Shown here one piece after another: positions 33,161-39,844 of a stretch of DNA of 39,844 nucleotides (the stretch's first letter is position 1; every line of letters begins with the position of its first letter). The notes beneath the pieces were generated by a model that saw only the letters and a list, made by a program, of their open reading frames with translations, was not told where the DNA came from and searched no databases. Both the position numbers and the translations under genes were made by a program. The stretch comes from an uncultured bacterium (GTDB taxonomy: Bacteria > Cyanobacteriota > Vampirovibrionia > Gastranaerophilales > Gastranaerophilaceae). Location of the stretch: positions 1-39,844 of the forward strand of contig URHD01000008.1 of NCBI GenBank assembly GCA_900547585.1, in the 5' to 3' direction.

Positions 33161-34030
33161 ATGGCGAAAAAAACTGCTGACAGTGACAATTTTCAGTACA
33201 AACTGCTGATTCTCCCCGCGCTGATTGGCACATTGATTTTTATCGTTATTCCTGTTGTCTTTTCTTTCGGACTGAGCTTTTGCGATTGGGATTTGCTCTC
33301 ACCTGTTCATTTTGCAGGGCTAAAGAATTATTTTGAGCTGCTCACAAGCCCCTATTTTGCCCTGATATTAAAAAACACTTTCGTCTTTGCAATCTGTGTA
33401 ACCCTTATCGCGGTTGTAATTCCCGTAATCCTCGCAGCAGTGCTGAACAACAAAATCAGGGGCAGCGAATTTTTCAAAACTGCATATTTTTTGCCGTTCA
33501 TAACGCCGATGATTGTTATTGCGATAATCTGGGAGTGGATTTTTGACCCGAATTTCGGACTTTTGAATTATCTTTTAAAAGCGCATATAAACTGGCTCTA
33601 CGATACAAAAACCGCGCTTTTCGCCCTCATAATCGTGTCCGCCTGGAAACTAATCGGCTACAACATGGTCATTTTGCTCTCCGGTTTCTCCACAATCAAC
33701 CAGAACATCTACGAATCCGCAAAAATCGACGGCGCCCCGCCAGTTAGCACATTTTTCAAAATCACACTTCCGCTTTTGAGCCCGACGATATTTTTTGTTG
33801 TTATTATTACGACGATTTCATCGTTTCAGGTTTTTGATTTGATTTATTTGATGACGCAGGGCGGGCCGATGGATAGCACGAATGTGCTTGTTTACTGGAT
33901 TTACAAAAATGCGTTTGAATTCTTCAATATCGGCGCAGCTTCCGCAGGAGCTTATATTTTATTTGTAATTGTGTTTGTTTTGACCATAATTCAGTGGAAT
34001 ATTCGCAAAAAATGGGTGTTTTCGGAATAA
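33161..34030 (+). CDS. Sugar-type ABC transporter permease (MalF/UgpA-like), orphan
   Basis: This 289-aa membrane protein has six helices and the binding-protein-dependent permease signature: an EAA loop ESAKIDGAPPVSTFF followed by KITLPLLSP at about 185-208, which contacts the ATPase. FKTAYFLPFITPMIVIAIIW near 105-124 and LMTQGGPMDSTNVLVYWIY near the end are typical of the carbohydrate (CUT1) group. Substrates there include maltooligosaccharides and glycerol-3-phosphate. No binding protein, second permease or ATPase is in the window, so partners must be encoded elsewhere. A link to the GH13 enzyme is only conjecture. It starts 6 bp after the FtsB-like gene. Confidence 0.88.
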   Translation: MAKKTADSDNFQYKLLILPALIGTLIFIVIPVVFSFGLSFCDWDLLSPVHFAGLKNYFELLTSPYFALILKNTFVFAICVTLIAVVIPVILAAVLNNKIRGSEFFKTAYFLPFITPMIVIAIIWEWIFDPNFGLLNYLLKAHINWLYDTKTALFALIIVSAWKLIGYNMVILLSGFSTINQNIYESAKIDGAPPVSTFFKITLPLLSPTIFFVVIITTISSFQVFDLIYLMTQGGPMDSTNVLVYWIYKNAFEFFNIGAASAGAYILFVIVFVLTIIQWNIRKKWVFSE

Positions 34031-34055
34031 TTGTTACAAATTATAAAAATCACCC

Positions 34056-34086
34056 TTGACCTGGAGTTAACTCTAAGGTGTAAACT
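34056..34086 (+). promoter_or_regulatory. MerR-type promoter/operator of the DUF3737 gene
   Basis: TTGACC (34056-34061) and TAAACT (34081-34086) are separated by 19 bp, the over-long spacer typical of MerR-activated promoters. The spacer holds the palindrome GAGTTAACTC (34064-34073), flanked by ACCT and AGGT. This is very like the boxes of SoxR and related MerR proteins. A MerR-family gene starts 1 kb downstream, making it the likely regulator. Confidence 0.8.
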
Positions 34087-34115
34087 GCAAATATAAGTTA
34101 ATTAAGGTGAAAAAA

Positions 34116-34976
34116 ATGGAAAATTTTGAAGGTTTGACTTTAGACGAAGAACGCGCCCTGTACGGAATTACAGACGCAATGGTTAAAAACTGCCGCTTTT
34201 CAGGCCCGCTGGACGGCGAATCAGCTCTGAAAGAATGCACAAATGTAAGTATAAGCGATTGCAGCTTTGATTTGCGTTATCCGATGTGGCATTTGCAAAG
34301 CAGCCGCATAAAAAACAGCACAATGTCCGAAACCTGTCGCGCTGCGCTGTGGTACGACCGCGAAATCTGCATTTCGCACTCAAAATTACACGGAATAAAG
34401 GCACTGAGGGAATGTTCGGACGTGCTTATCAAAGATTGCGATATAAATTCGCTTGAGTTCGGCTGGTTTTGTGAGAGGGTGAAAATCAAAGACACAAAGC
34501 TCGTTTCGGAGTACCCTTTTATGAAAACCCGAAACCTTGAAATCACAAATTTTGAGATGAAAGGCAAATATTCTTTCCAGTATGTCGAAAATGTTCTGAT
34601 TAAAGACTCATATTTGGACACCAAAGACGCTTTCTGGCACGGAAAAAACATAACAGTTCAGGATTCCGTCGTAAAAGGCGAATATCTGGGCTGGTACTCG
34701 GAAAATCTCAAATTTGTACGCTGCAAAATCCTCGGAACCCAGCCGCTGTGCTATGCGCAAAACCTTGTGCTTGAGGATTGCGAAATGATTGATACGGATT
34801 TATCGTTTGAGTACAGCGATGTACGCGCGGACGTAAAAGGCTCAATTTTGAGCGTAAAAAACCCGAAAAGCGGCTATATCTGCGCTGATTCGATTGGAGA
34901 AATAATCCTTGATGAACACAAAATCAAAAATTCAAACTGCGAAATCACAGACAGAAATTTTGAAAAAGTATCATAA
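34116..34976 (+). CDS. DUF3737 family protein (beta-helix repeats)
   Basis: The 286-aa product matches DUF3737: DEERALYGITDAMVKNCRF, DGESALKEC, RAALWYDREICISHSKLHG, KALRECSDVLIKDCD, EFGWFCE, DAFWHGKNITVQDSVVKGEY, GTQPLCYAQ, and KSGYICADSIGEIILDE. Short repeats of the form x-V-x-I-x-D-S/C suggest a right-handed parallel beta-helix. The function of the family is not established. AAGGTG lies 7 nt before the ATG; a GTG 9 nt earlier is less likely. It is controlled by a MerR-type promoter and followed by a merR gene. A DUF3737/MerR pairing also occurs elsewhere, as far as I recall. It could have been acquired as a unit. Confidence 0.88.
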   Translation: MENFEGLTLDEERALYGITDAMVKNCRFSGPLDGESALKECTNVSISDCSFDLRYPMWHLQSSRIKNSTMSETCRAALWYDREICISHSKLHGIKALRECSDVLIKDCDINSLEFGWFCERVKIKDTKLVSEYPFMKTRNLEITNFEMKGKYSFQYVENVLIKDSYLDTKDAFWHGKNITVQDSVVKGEYLGWYSENLKFVRCKILGTQPLCYAQNLVLEDCEMIDTDLSFEYSDVRADVKGSILSVKNPKSGYICADSIGEIILDEHKIKNSNCEITDRNFEKVS

Positions 34977-35098
34977 ATCTAATCTAGTATCGCCTTAGTC
35001 GATTCGCCTGCGCGAACCGCCCAAGGCTCACCTTTTCAAGTGGTCACTCAAAAAGTTCGTTCACGTCACTTCGTTCCTTATCACGAACTTTTCTCGGA
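34977..35098. repeat. Dispersed intergenic repeat, copy 2 (most complete)
   Basis: The 5' part (34977-35005) matches 39767-39795 in 27 of 29 positions (ATCTAATCTAGT-R-TCGCC...). The 3' part (35073-35098) is identical to 56-81. A 10-bp hairpin AAAAGTTCGT / ACGAACTTTT lies at 35051-35060 and 35083-35092. The repeat fills the gap between the DUF3737 gene and the merR promoter. No coding capacity is evident. Confidence 0.75.
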
Positions 35099-35121
35099 CA
35101 AAAATTCGCAAATAAAAAATA

Positions 35122-35130
35122 TGTTATAAT
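35122..35130 (+). promoter_or_regulatory. Extended -10 promoter of the merR gene
   Basis: TGTTATAAT, a TGn plus perfect TATAAT, lies just after the dispersed repeat and 22 bp before the ATG. AAGGAAA provides the ribosome-binding site. No good -35 is seen. Confidence 0.5.
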
Positions 35131-35152
35131 TTCAAAAAAGGAAACGTGCAGC

Positions 35153-35554
35153 ATGAAAATTTCAGAAGTCAGCAAAAAATATGATATTCCGGTCGATACG
35201 CTTAGATATTACGAAAAAGCAGGACTTTTGCCTAACGTACAAAAAAATTCCAGCGGAATTAGAGATTATTCCGAAAGCGACTGCGGCTGGGTGGAATTTA
35301 TCAAATGCATGCGCGGCGCAGGGCTGCCTGTTGAGGTTTTGAAAAGGTATATTGAACTGTTTTTTGAAGGCGATTCGACTTTAATGGCGAGAAAATCAAT
35401 TCTCGTCGAAGAACGCCAGAAACTAATCGAAAAACGCGATGCAATTCAGGCTACGATTGACCGTCTGGACTACAAAATCAGCGTATATGAAGACAAAATG
35501 ATTAGCTGCGAGAAAAAGCTCCTCGGCGGCGCCAAAAAGGAAAAAGTCTCCTAA
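35153..35554 (+). CDS. MerR-family transcriptional regulator
   Basis: This 133-aa protein has the MerR winged-helix at the N-terminus: MKISEVSKKYDIPVDTLRYYEKAGLL, then the wing with SGIRDYSESD and the helix FIKCMRGAGLPVEVLKRYIEL. A long dimerisation coiled coil follows at about 80-120 (ILVEERQKLIEKRDAIQATI). Only one Cys follows the coil (near 123), so metal sensing is not indicated. The effector is unknown. MerR proteins activate promoters with 19-bp spacers by untwisting them. Such a promoter lies at 34056-34086, before the DUF3737 gene, which is the likely target. It is convergent with murE. Confidence 0.92.
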   Translation: MKISEVSKKYDIPVDTLRYYEKAGLLPNVQKNSSGIRDYSESDCGWVEFIKCMRGAGLPVEVLKRYIELFFEGDSTLMARKSILVEERQKLIEKRDAIQATIDRLDYKISVYEDKMISCEKKLLGGAKKEKVS

Positions 35555-35599
35555 AAACCTGCCGCACAATAACCATTTCATGCACTTTTAGCGGAAAAG

Positions 35600-37057
35600 C
35601 TATCCAAAAACAGCTCTTGCCTCTTCTCTGTCATCAAAATGGATTGTTTTGTCTTTTAAAATCTGATAATCCTCATGCCCTTTGCCCGCAAGGAGAACAA
35701 CATCCTCCGGTTTTGAAATCTTTTTGAGCATTGCAATTGCAGCCTTTCTGTCGGGCTCAACATAGACTTTTCTTGTGTTGACGGATTTTATTCCGGTCAT
35801 TATATCCGAAATTATGAGCTGCGGGTCTTCGCTTCTCGGGTTGTCCGAGGTTACAACGACAACATCTGCAAAATCATCGGCAATTTTACCCATTTTCGGG
35901 CGTTTTGTGGCGTCCCTGTCACCGCCGCAGCCGAACATGCAGATTAAATTTCCATTCTCCGGCGTAAGTTCCCTTGCTGCTTTCAGCACATTTTGCAGCC
36001 CGTCGGGCGTATGCGCATAATCAACAATAACGAGCGGCTGTTTGTTCACAATCTCAAATCTGCCGGCAACGCTCTGTGTTTCTTCAAGCGCTTTAATGCA
36101 AATATCTTCGTCAACGCCCGCAGCAATCCCTCCGGCAAGAGCCGCAAGTGCATTGTAAACGCTGAACATCCCGTTCATCTGGAGTTCGACTTTTTTCGAT
36201 TTTCCGTTGATTTTGCAGTTGAATTTTGCACCATGAATTGAAAAATCAATATCAGACGCCATAATATCGGCTTCATTTTTGATTCCGTAAGTAAAAATCT
36301 TCACCCCGTCAGGAACAATCGAAATAAATCGCTCCGCATATTCGTCATCTCTATTGATAACGGCAAAAGAGCCCGGTTTTAGCCCCTTGAAAAGGATTGC
36401 TTTTGCTTCAAAATAGTTGTTCATCGTAATATGATAATCCAGATGATCCTGGGTTAGGTTTGTAAACACAGCGCCACGGTATTCGCAGCCGCCGACGCGG
36501 TTTTGCTCAAGTGCGTGCGAACTTACTTCCATTGCGACGTAATCAATGCCATTTTCACAGATAGTTTTTAACGTATGCTGGAGCTCCGGAGCCTGCGGAG
36601 TAGTGTGTTTTGCCTCATGGTAGGTATCAGAGCCGGAGAGTTTGTAACCAAGCGTGCCGATAAGCGCGCATTTTTTCTTTGCATCTTCAAAAATCCGCTG
36701 CAAAAGGTGCGTAACAGTGGTTTTTCCGTTTGTTCCGGTTACACCGATGAGATTTGTTTTTCTTGAGGGGTATTCATAGAATTCTGCGGCAATTTCCGCA
36801 ATCTGATGTCTTGTTGAAGGCACAATAACCTGCGGAGCGCTCAAATCAAGCTCATGTTCGCAGAAAAAAGCAGACGCGTCGTTTTCGTATGCCATTTTTG
36901 CAAATTCATGCCCGTCAGAGTGCTCGCCTTTAAGGCAAACAAAAATATCGCCCTTTTTTGTTGTTTTTGAATTGTAGGAAATCCCTGATATTTCTACATT
37001 TTCAAAGTTTTTTAGCTGTTTTCCGGTGACATTTTTTATTAAATCTTCAAGTTTCAT
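35600..37057 (-). CDS. murE: UDP-MurNAc-tripeptide ligase MurE, meso-diaminopimelate adding
   Basis: MurE adds the third residue to the peptidoglycan stem peptide in the cytoplasm. The 485-aa product has the ATP loop GVTGTNGKTT at 105-114, the TTPQAPEL and EVSSHALEQNRV substrate blocks, and TNLTQDHLDYH near 199-209. DNPRSEDP at 405-412 contains the DNPR motif that selects meso-diaminopimelate. GAGGAT upstream of the ATG overlaps the ftsI-like gene's stop, 10 bp away. It is second in an ftsI-murE pair as in the classical division/cell wall cluster, but the rest of that cluster is absent. Confidence 0.95.
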   Translation of the reverse strand: MKLEDLIKNVTGKQLKNFENVEISGISYNSKTTKKGDIFVCLKGEHSDGHEFAKMAYENDASAFFCEHELDLSAPQVIVPSTRHQIAEIAAEFYEYPSRKTNLIGVTGTNGKTTVTHLLQRIFEDAKKKCALIGTLGYKLSGSDTYHEAKHTTPQAPELQHTLKTICENGIDYVAMEVSSHALEQNRVGGCEYRGAVFTNLTQDHLDYHITMNNYFEAKAILFKGLKPGSFAVINRDDEYAERFISIVPDGVKIFTYGIKNEADIMASDIDFSIHGAKFNCKINGKSKKVELQMNGMFSVYNALAALAGGIAAGVDEDICIKALEETQSVAGRFEIVNKQPLVIVDYAHTPDGLQNVLKAARELTPENGNLICMFGCGGDRDATKRPKMGKIADDFADVVVVTSDNPRSEDPQLIISDIMTGIKSVNTRKVYVEPDRKAAIAMLKKISKPEDVVLLAGKGHEDYQILKDKTIHFDDREEARAVFG

Positions 37058-37067
37058 ATTTTTATCC

Positions 37068-38807
37068 TCAATTAATCTTTACGGGTTTTTTAGGCGCCTG
37101 CTTATCCGGCGCAATATTCATTATACGCGCTGTTTGAAGCGCAACTTCTCTGAAAACAGGAGCTGCAACGGTGCTTCCCCACAAAGCACCCTTTGACGGT
37201 GAATCAACAACAACATAAATCAACACCTGCGGGTTTGATGCGGGCAAATAGCCGATAATAGAGGTTACGAGCTTGTTGGAATAGCCTTTTCCGCCGGAGG
37301 TCGATTTTCTTGCGGTGCCTGTTTTTGCTGCAACCTGATACATATCAAGGTTTACCGGCGATTTTGAGCGGCCTATGCTGCCTGCGAGCAGTTTTGTAAT
37401 GGAATGGGCAGTTTCAGGCGACATAATTCTTGTGTGATGAATTTTTTCTTCTGCCTGTTCCTGTGAATATTTGATTACATGCGGTGTAACTTTTACGCCG
37501 TCGTTTGCAAAAGCCGAAATTATCGAAGCCAGCTGGATTGCCGTTACCGAAACGCTGTATCCGTAGCCGATAGAAGCGTGCGTGGATTTGTGCCAGTCGC
37601 GGTAATCTGTCAAAAGACCTCTGGACTCGCCAGGAAGGTCGATTCCGGTTTTTTGCCCGATACCAAAACGTTTCAACACGTCATAATGCTCTTTTTTCGT
37701 CATCATTAACGCGACTTTTGCGCTGCCAACGTTGCTTGAATGCTCAAAAAGGTAGTACAAATCAATCCATCCGGGGAAAGGTTTGGTCGAATAATCGTAG
37801 TTTTTGATTGTCCATTTATCAATATCAAGTTTTCCGCTGTCAAGAACCTTTGAATCCTCCTGAATTCGCCCGTTTTCAAGAGCGGAAGCGACTGTCAGAA
37901 CTTTAAATGTAGAACCGGGTTCGAAAACATCGCTCAAAGTCCAGTTTGTAAGCTGCGTTAGCGTTGCTTTTTTATAATTGTTCGGATTATATGTCGGATA
38001 AACTGCATAGCCGAGAATTTCGCCGTTTTTCGGGTTCAAAACAATAACAGTACCGCGCAGAGCACCCTTTTCATGGATTACTTTTTCCAGCTCAACCTCA
38101 CAAACGTGCTGAATAGCCGAATCTATTGTCAGAGTGATTGATTTACCTTTTAACGGTGCGGTTGTAGCCGCCGGATCGGTGTTTACCTCGTAGATAATAT
38201 CCCCATCGGGTGTTTTTTCAAAGTTCACATTCTGCTCGACCTCTTCCAGCACGTCTTTTGCAGTCAATTCAATCCCTGCTGCCACGTCAGCGTCCGGATT
38301 GTAATACCCGAGAATATGCGCAGCCATTGTACCCTGAGGATACACGCGTTCGTTCTTTTTGCCGAGGCTTATTTCCCTGAGCTGGAGTTCTCGGATTTTT
38401 TTTGCTGTAGTTCTTGGAACATCCTTTTTCAAAACAATGACTTTTTCGTCACGGGCGAGTTTTTTTGCGAGCTGGCCTTTATTTACTCCTAGAATCGGCG
38501 CCAGAATTTCAGCAAGTTCGTTAGGAGTGTGGTCGTAATAGTCCTGATGTGCATAAACATCAAAGGAAGTCTTGTCAGAAGCGAGTTTTATCCCGTTTCT
38601 GTCGGTGATTGCACCCCTCATGACAAAGCTTTTTGCGCTTCTTTGACGTTTCGCCTGCCCGCGGTAGTGTTTTATATCAATAACCATCAGCAAAAAGAGG
38701 TAAACGATTATTACAAAGCAGATTATTATACAAATTATCTGCCAGAAGATGAGCTTATTATCAAACTCCTTAAATTTATCCTTATCGGTTTTATACTCCC
38801 TTACCAT
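37068..38807 (-). CDS. Peptidoglycan D,D-transpeptidase, FtsI/PBP2-type (class B)
   Basis: This 579-aa penicillin-binding protein cross-links septal peptidoglycan. A single N-terminal membrane helix at about 20-44 anchors it. RGAITDRNGIKLA near 64-76 starts the class B pedestal domain. The transpeptidase motifs are complete: STFK at 299-302 (nucleophile Ser299), SSN at 357-359 and KTG at 495-497. No PASTA domain follows. The position before murE supports FtsI rather than the elongation PBP2. There is no evident Shine-Dalgarno sequence before the ATG, and the upstream sequence is A/T rich. The neighbouring gene upstream has its own terminator, so a promoter should lie in 38808-38860. Confidence 0.92.
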   Translation of the reverse strand: MVREYKTDKDKFKEFDNKLIFWQIICIIICFVIIVYLFLLMVIDIKHYRGQAKRQRSAKSFVMRGAITDRNGIKLASDKTSFDVYAHQDYYDHTPNELAEILAPILGVNKGQLAKKLARDEKVIVLKKDVPRTTAKKIRELQLREISLGKKNERVYPQGTMAAHILGYYNPDADVAAGIELTAKDVLEEVEQNVNFEKTPDGDIIYEVNTDPAATTAPLKGKSITLTIDSAIQHVCEVELEKVIHEKGALRGTVIVLNPKNGEILGYAVYPTYNPNNYKKATLTQLTNWTLSDVFEPGSTFKVLTVASALENGRIQEDSKVLDSGKLDIDKWTIKNYDYSTKPFPGWIDLYYLFEHSSNVGSAKVALMMTKKEHYDVLKRFGIGQKTGIDLPGESRGLLTDYRDWHKSTHASIGYGYSVSVTAIQLASIISAFANDGVKVTPHVIKYSQEQAEEKIHHTRIMSPETAHSITKLLAGSIGRSKSPVNLDMYQVAAKTGTARKSTSGGKGYSNKLVTSIIGYLPASNPQVLIYVVVDSPSKGALWGSTVAAPVFREVALQTARIMNIAPDKQAPKKPVKIN

Positions 38808-38861
38808 ACTAAAAATTTTATCATAAGCCCATGTGGCGGAGCATTAATTTATGTAAACAAA

Positions 38862-38887
38862 AAGCCTTTTGAGAGTTCAAAAGGCTT
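38862..38887 (-). terminator. Intrinsic terminator of the gene at 38930-39313
   Basis: A perfect 11-bp stem AAGCCTTTTGA (38862-38872) / TCAAAAGGCTT (38877-38887) has a 4-nt loop. On the minus strand it is followed by TTTTGTTT. It separates the small unknown gene from the ftsI-murE unit. Confidence 0.85.
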
Positions 38888-38929
38888 AAATCTATATCAG
38901 ACAAACAATTGGAGGAGGAGTTAAAGTTT

Positions 38930-39313
38930 TTATTCTACCATTCCGGCTGCAATTTCGTATTTTACGGAATCCGGAAGATTGAGTTCACCGAGTTCAGCAT
39001 TAATTGCAATCAAACCGTCAGCAACAGCGTCTTCAAAGCTACCGATAAATCCGGCAATTCTTTGAGCTTGTTCGGGAGTTACGTATTTTGATACGTCATA
39101 AGTTTTTGGTGCACTAACCTTGGGGGCATTTACCATTGCGGCGTTAGCCATATAAGTTAATACGTCATCGGGTTTTACATCCGCGCCTCTTGTTTGAGCC
39201 TGTGAACCCTGTTGTTTTTCTTCTGTTTTGGATTCATCCTGAGGTTTCGGATTTGTATAATTTGTGTTTACGTTCCCTGTGTTAATGCCAATTCTGTTGA
39301 TGTTGTTTGTCAT
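38930..39313 (-). CDS. Small unknown protein with disordered N-terminus
   Basis: This 127-aa protein belongs to no family I recognise. The first 45 residues are rich in Asn, Thr, Gln and Lys and look disordered (MTNNINRIGINTGNVNTNYT). A second part from about 50 has helices, including VTPEQAQRIAGFIGSFEDAV near 77-96. There is no signal peptide. CAGGAGA gives a strong Shine-Dalgarno sequence, and with its own terminator this suggests a well-expressed single gene. The Asn-rich start resembles other lineage-type proteins in the window. Its neighbour across the intergenic region is a probable structured RNA. Confidence 0.75.
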   Translation of the reverse strand: MTNNINRIGINTGNVNTNYTNPKPQDESKTEEKQQGSQAQTRGADVKPDDVLTYMANAAMVNAPKVSAPKTYDVSKYVTPEQAQRIAGFIGSFEDAVADGLIAINAELGELNLPDSVKYEIAAGMVE

Positions 39314-39538
39314 AATATATTCTCCTGTTTTTTAGATGATTCTTTTGTCCACACTATCTATATCGGCATACAGTTTAATTTTCTTTAGCGATTTATCAGT
39401 TTTTTGAACTGTTTTTTACATAACTTAACAAAATACGGCTAAAATCCGCGTAATTGCTGTTGTTTGAAATATTAATTAATGTAACAAAGACTGCAAAATA
39501 GGTAAATTTTAAAAATTCAGAATTGTTATAGAGGCATA

Positions 39539-39745
39539 AGTGTGAAGAACAACCGTTCCAAAGCCCTGCAGCAGCGGGAAGTGCATACTTATACTGCCTG
39601 TAAAACGGCAGTTTTCCCAGAAACTAATCCTTATAAAAACCTATAACCTAACTACCAAATCCGGCTGCATCAGGAAGCCACGACCGCCTCCAAAGCGAAA
39701 GTCGGACACTACTAACCGATTATTGCCCCTGAAAAGGGGCTTTTT
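39539..39745 (+). ncRNA. Candidate structured RNA of about 200 nt
   Basis: This is a non-coding interval with several local helices ending in a good terminator. They are CCTGC/GCGGG with AGCA loop (39565-39578); GGGAA/TTCCC (39576-39580 / 39614-39618) enclosing ACTGCC/GGCAGT (39593-39598 / 39607-39612); GGCT/AGCC (39663-39666 / 39676-39679); and a two-part helix CGAC-CGC / GCG-AAA-GTCG (39681-39704). An extended -10 (TGTTATAGA, 39525-39532 region) would place the 5' end near 39539. The first two helices compete at 39576-39578. No gene follows, so a riboswitch is unlikely. Length would fit 6S RNA, but I see no specific support. Identity unknown. Confidence 0.5.
39725..39745 (+). terminator. 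Intrinsic terminator of the candidate RNA
   Basis: GCCCCT (39725-39730) pairs with AGGGGC (39735-39740) around a GAAA tetraloop, followed by TTTTTATTTA. It is plus-strand only; the nearest coding gene is on the minus strand. Confidence 0.88.
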
Positions 39746-39766
39746 ATTTAGCAATTTCATTTTTTT

Positions 39767-39844
39767 ATCTAATCTAGTGTCGCCTTAGCCGATTCTTACC
39801 TCTCATCAAATATGACATTTAGTCATATTTGATTCGGCAGAGTG
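39767..39844. repeat. Dispersed intergenic repeat, copy 3 (cut by window edge)
   Basis: Bases 39767-39795 match 34977-35005 in 27 of 29 positions. A perfect 12-bp hairpin ATCAAATATGAC / GTCATATTTGAT surrounds a 5-nt loop (39804-39832). The final TTCGGCAGAGTG matches copy 1, in the same place relative to its own hairpin. The copy runs off the end of the window. Confidence 0.75.

Noticed and set aside
39539..39745. tmRNA, RNase P RNA or SRP RNA
   Set aside because: There is no T-arm-like 3' end or tag frame, no RNase P core sequences, and no SRP domain IV motif (GGAA loop with the AGCAG side). 6S RNA remains possible by size only.
1..39844. CRISPR array, prophage, insertion sequence or tRNA genes
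   Set aside because: I found no regularly spaced direct repeats, phage structural or integrase genes, transposase genes, or tRNA cloverleaf on either strand.

Overview
The window looks like chromosomal DNA of an anaerobic, non-photosynthetic member of the cyanobacterial phylum. My best guess is the gut Melainabacteria/Vampirovibrionia (Gastranaerophilales-like). This is an inference. It rests on the general protein style, a HEAT-repeat protein of the kind common in cyanobacterial relatives, several lineage-type proteins with a short Asn/Phe-Lys-Gly tag near the N-terminus, and an NAD-linked class 1B dihydroorotate dehydrogenase (PyrD+PyrK). MurE carries the DNPR motif, so the peptidoglycan is meso-diaminopimelate type. 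I see no tRNA, rRNA, CRISPR array, insertion sequence or prophage.

Layout. 0-1.3 kb: a dispersed-repeat copy, a small serine-recombinase-like protein lacking the catalytic Ser, and a divergent XRE regulator with an 11-bp inverted repeat between them. 1.3-8.0 kb (minus strand): translation genes alaS, mnmG, rsmE, cca in tight succession. 8.1-15.7 kb: four lineage-type genes. One is a glycine/alanine-zipper membrane protein on the minus strand. Divergent from it is an operon of two membrane proteins that share a core module, the second of 1046 aa, followed by a GH13 glycosidase with no signal peptide. 15.7-18.5 kb: wecB, a secreted carboxypeptidase-regulatory-like protein and a small unknown protein. 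18.6-20.5 kb (minus strand): def-fmt-aroH.

20.5-30.4 kb holds the whole de novo UMP pathway in one direction: pyrK-pyrD-pyrE-pyrB-pyrC-pyrF-carA-carB. Together these genes go from bicarbonate and glutamine to UMP. A promoter, a 12-codon leader reading frame and an intrinsic terminator precede pyrK. This is the layout expected for coupled transcription-translation attenuation of the E. coli pyrBI kind.

30.4-35.6 kb: a DUF2085 membrane protein, a HEAT-repeat protein, an FtsB/DivIC-like protein with a sugar-type ABC permease, and a DUF3737 gene next to a MerR regulator. The DUF3737 promoter has a textbook MerR-type 19-bp spacer with a dyad. 35.6-38.8 kb (minus strand): ftsI-like transpeptidase and murE. 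38.9-39.8 kb: a small unknown protein, a likely structured RNA of about 200 nt with its own terminator, and another dispersed-repeat copy.

The most unusual structure lies in the intergenic regions. Three very long hairpins (29-30 bp stems) have an almost identical 23-nt loop but stems whose sequences differ and remain self-complementary. Two more long-armed inverted repeats have larger loops. None has a U-run, so they are not ordinary terminators.
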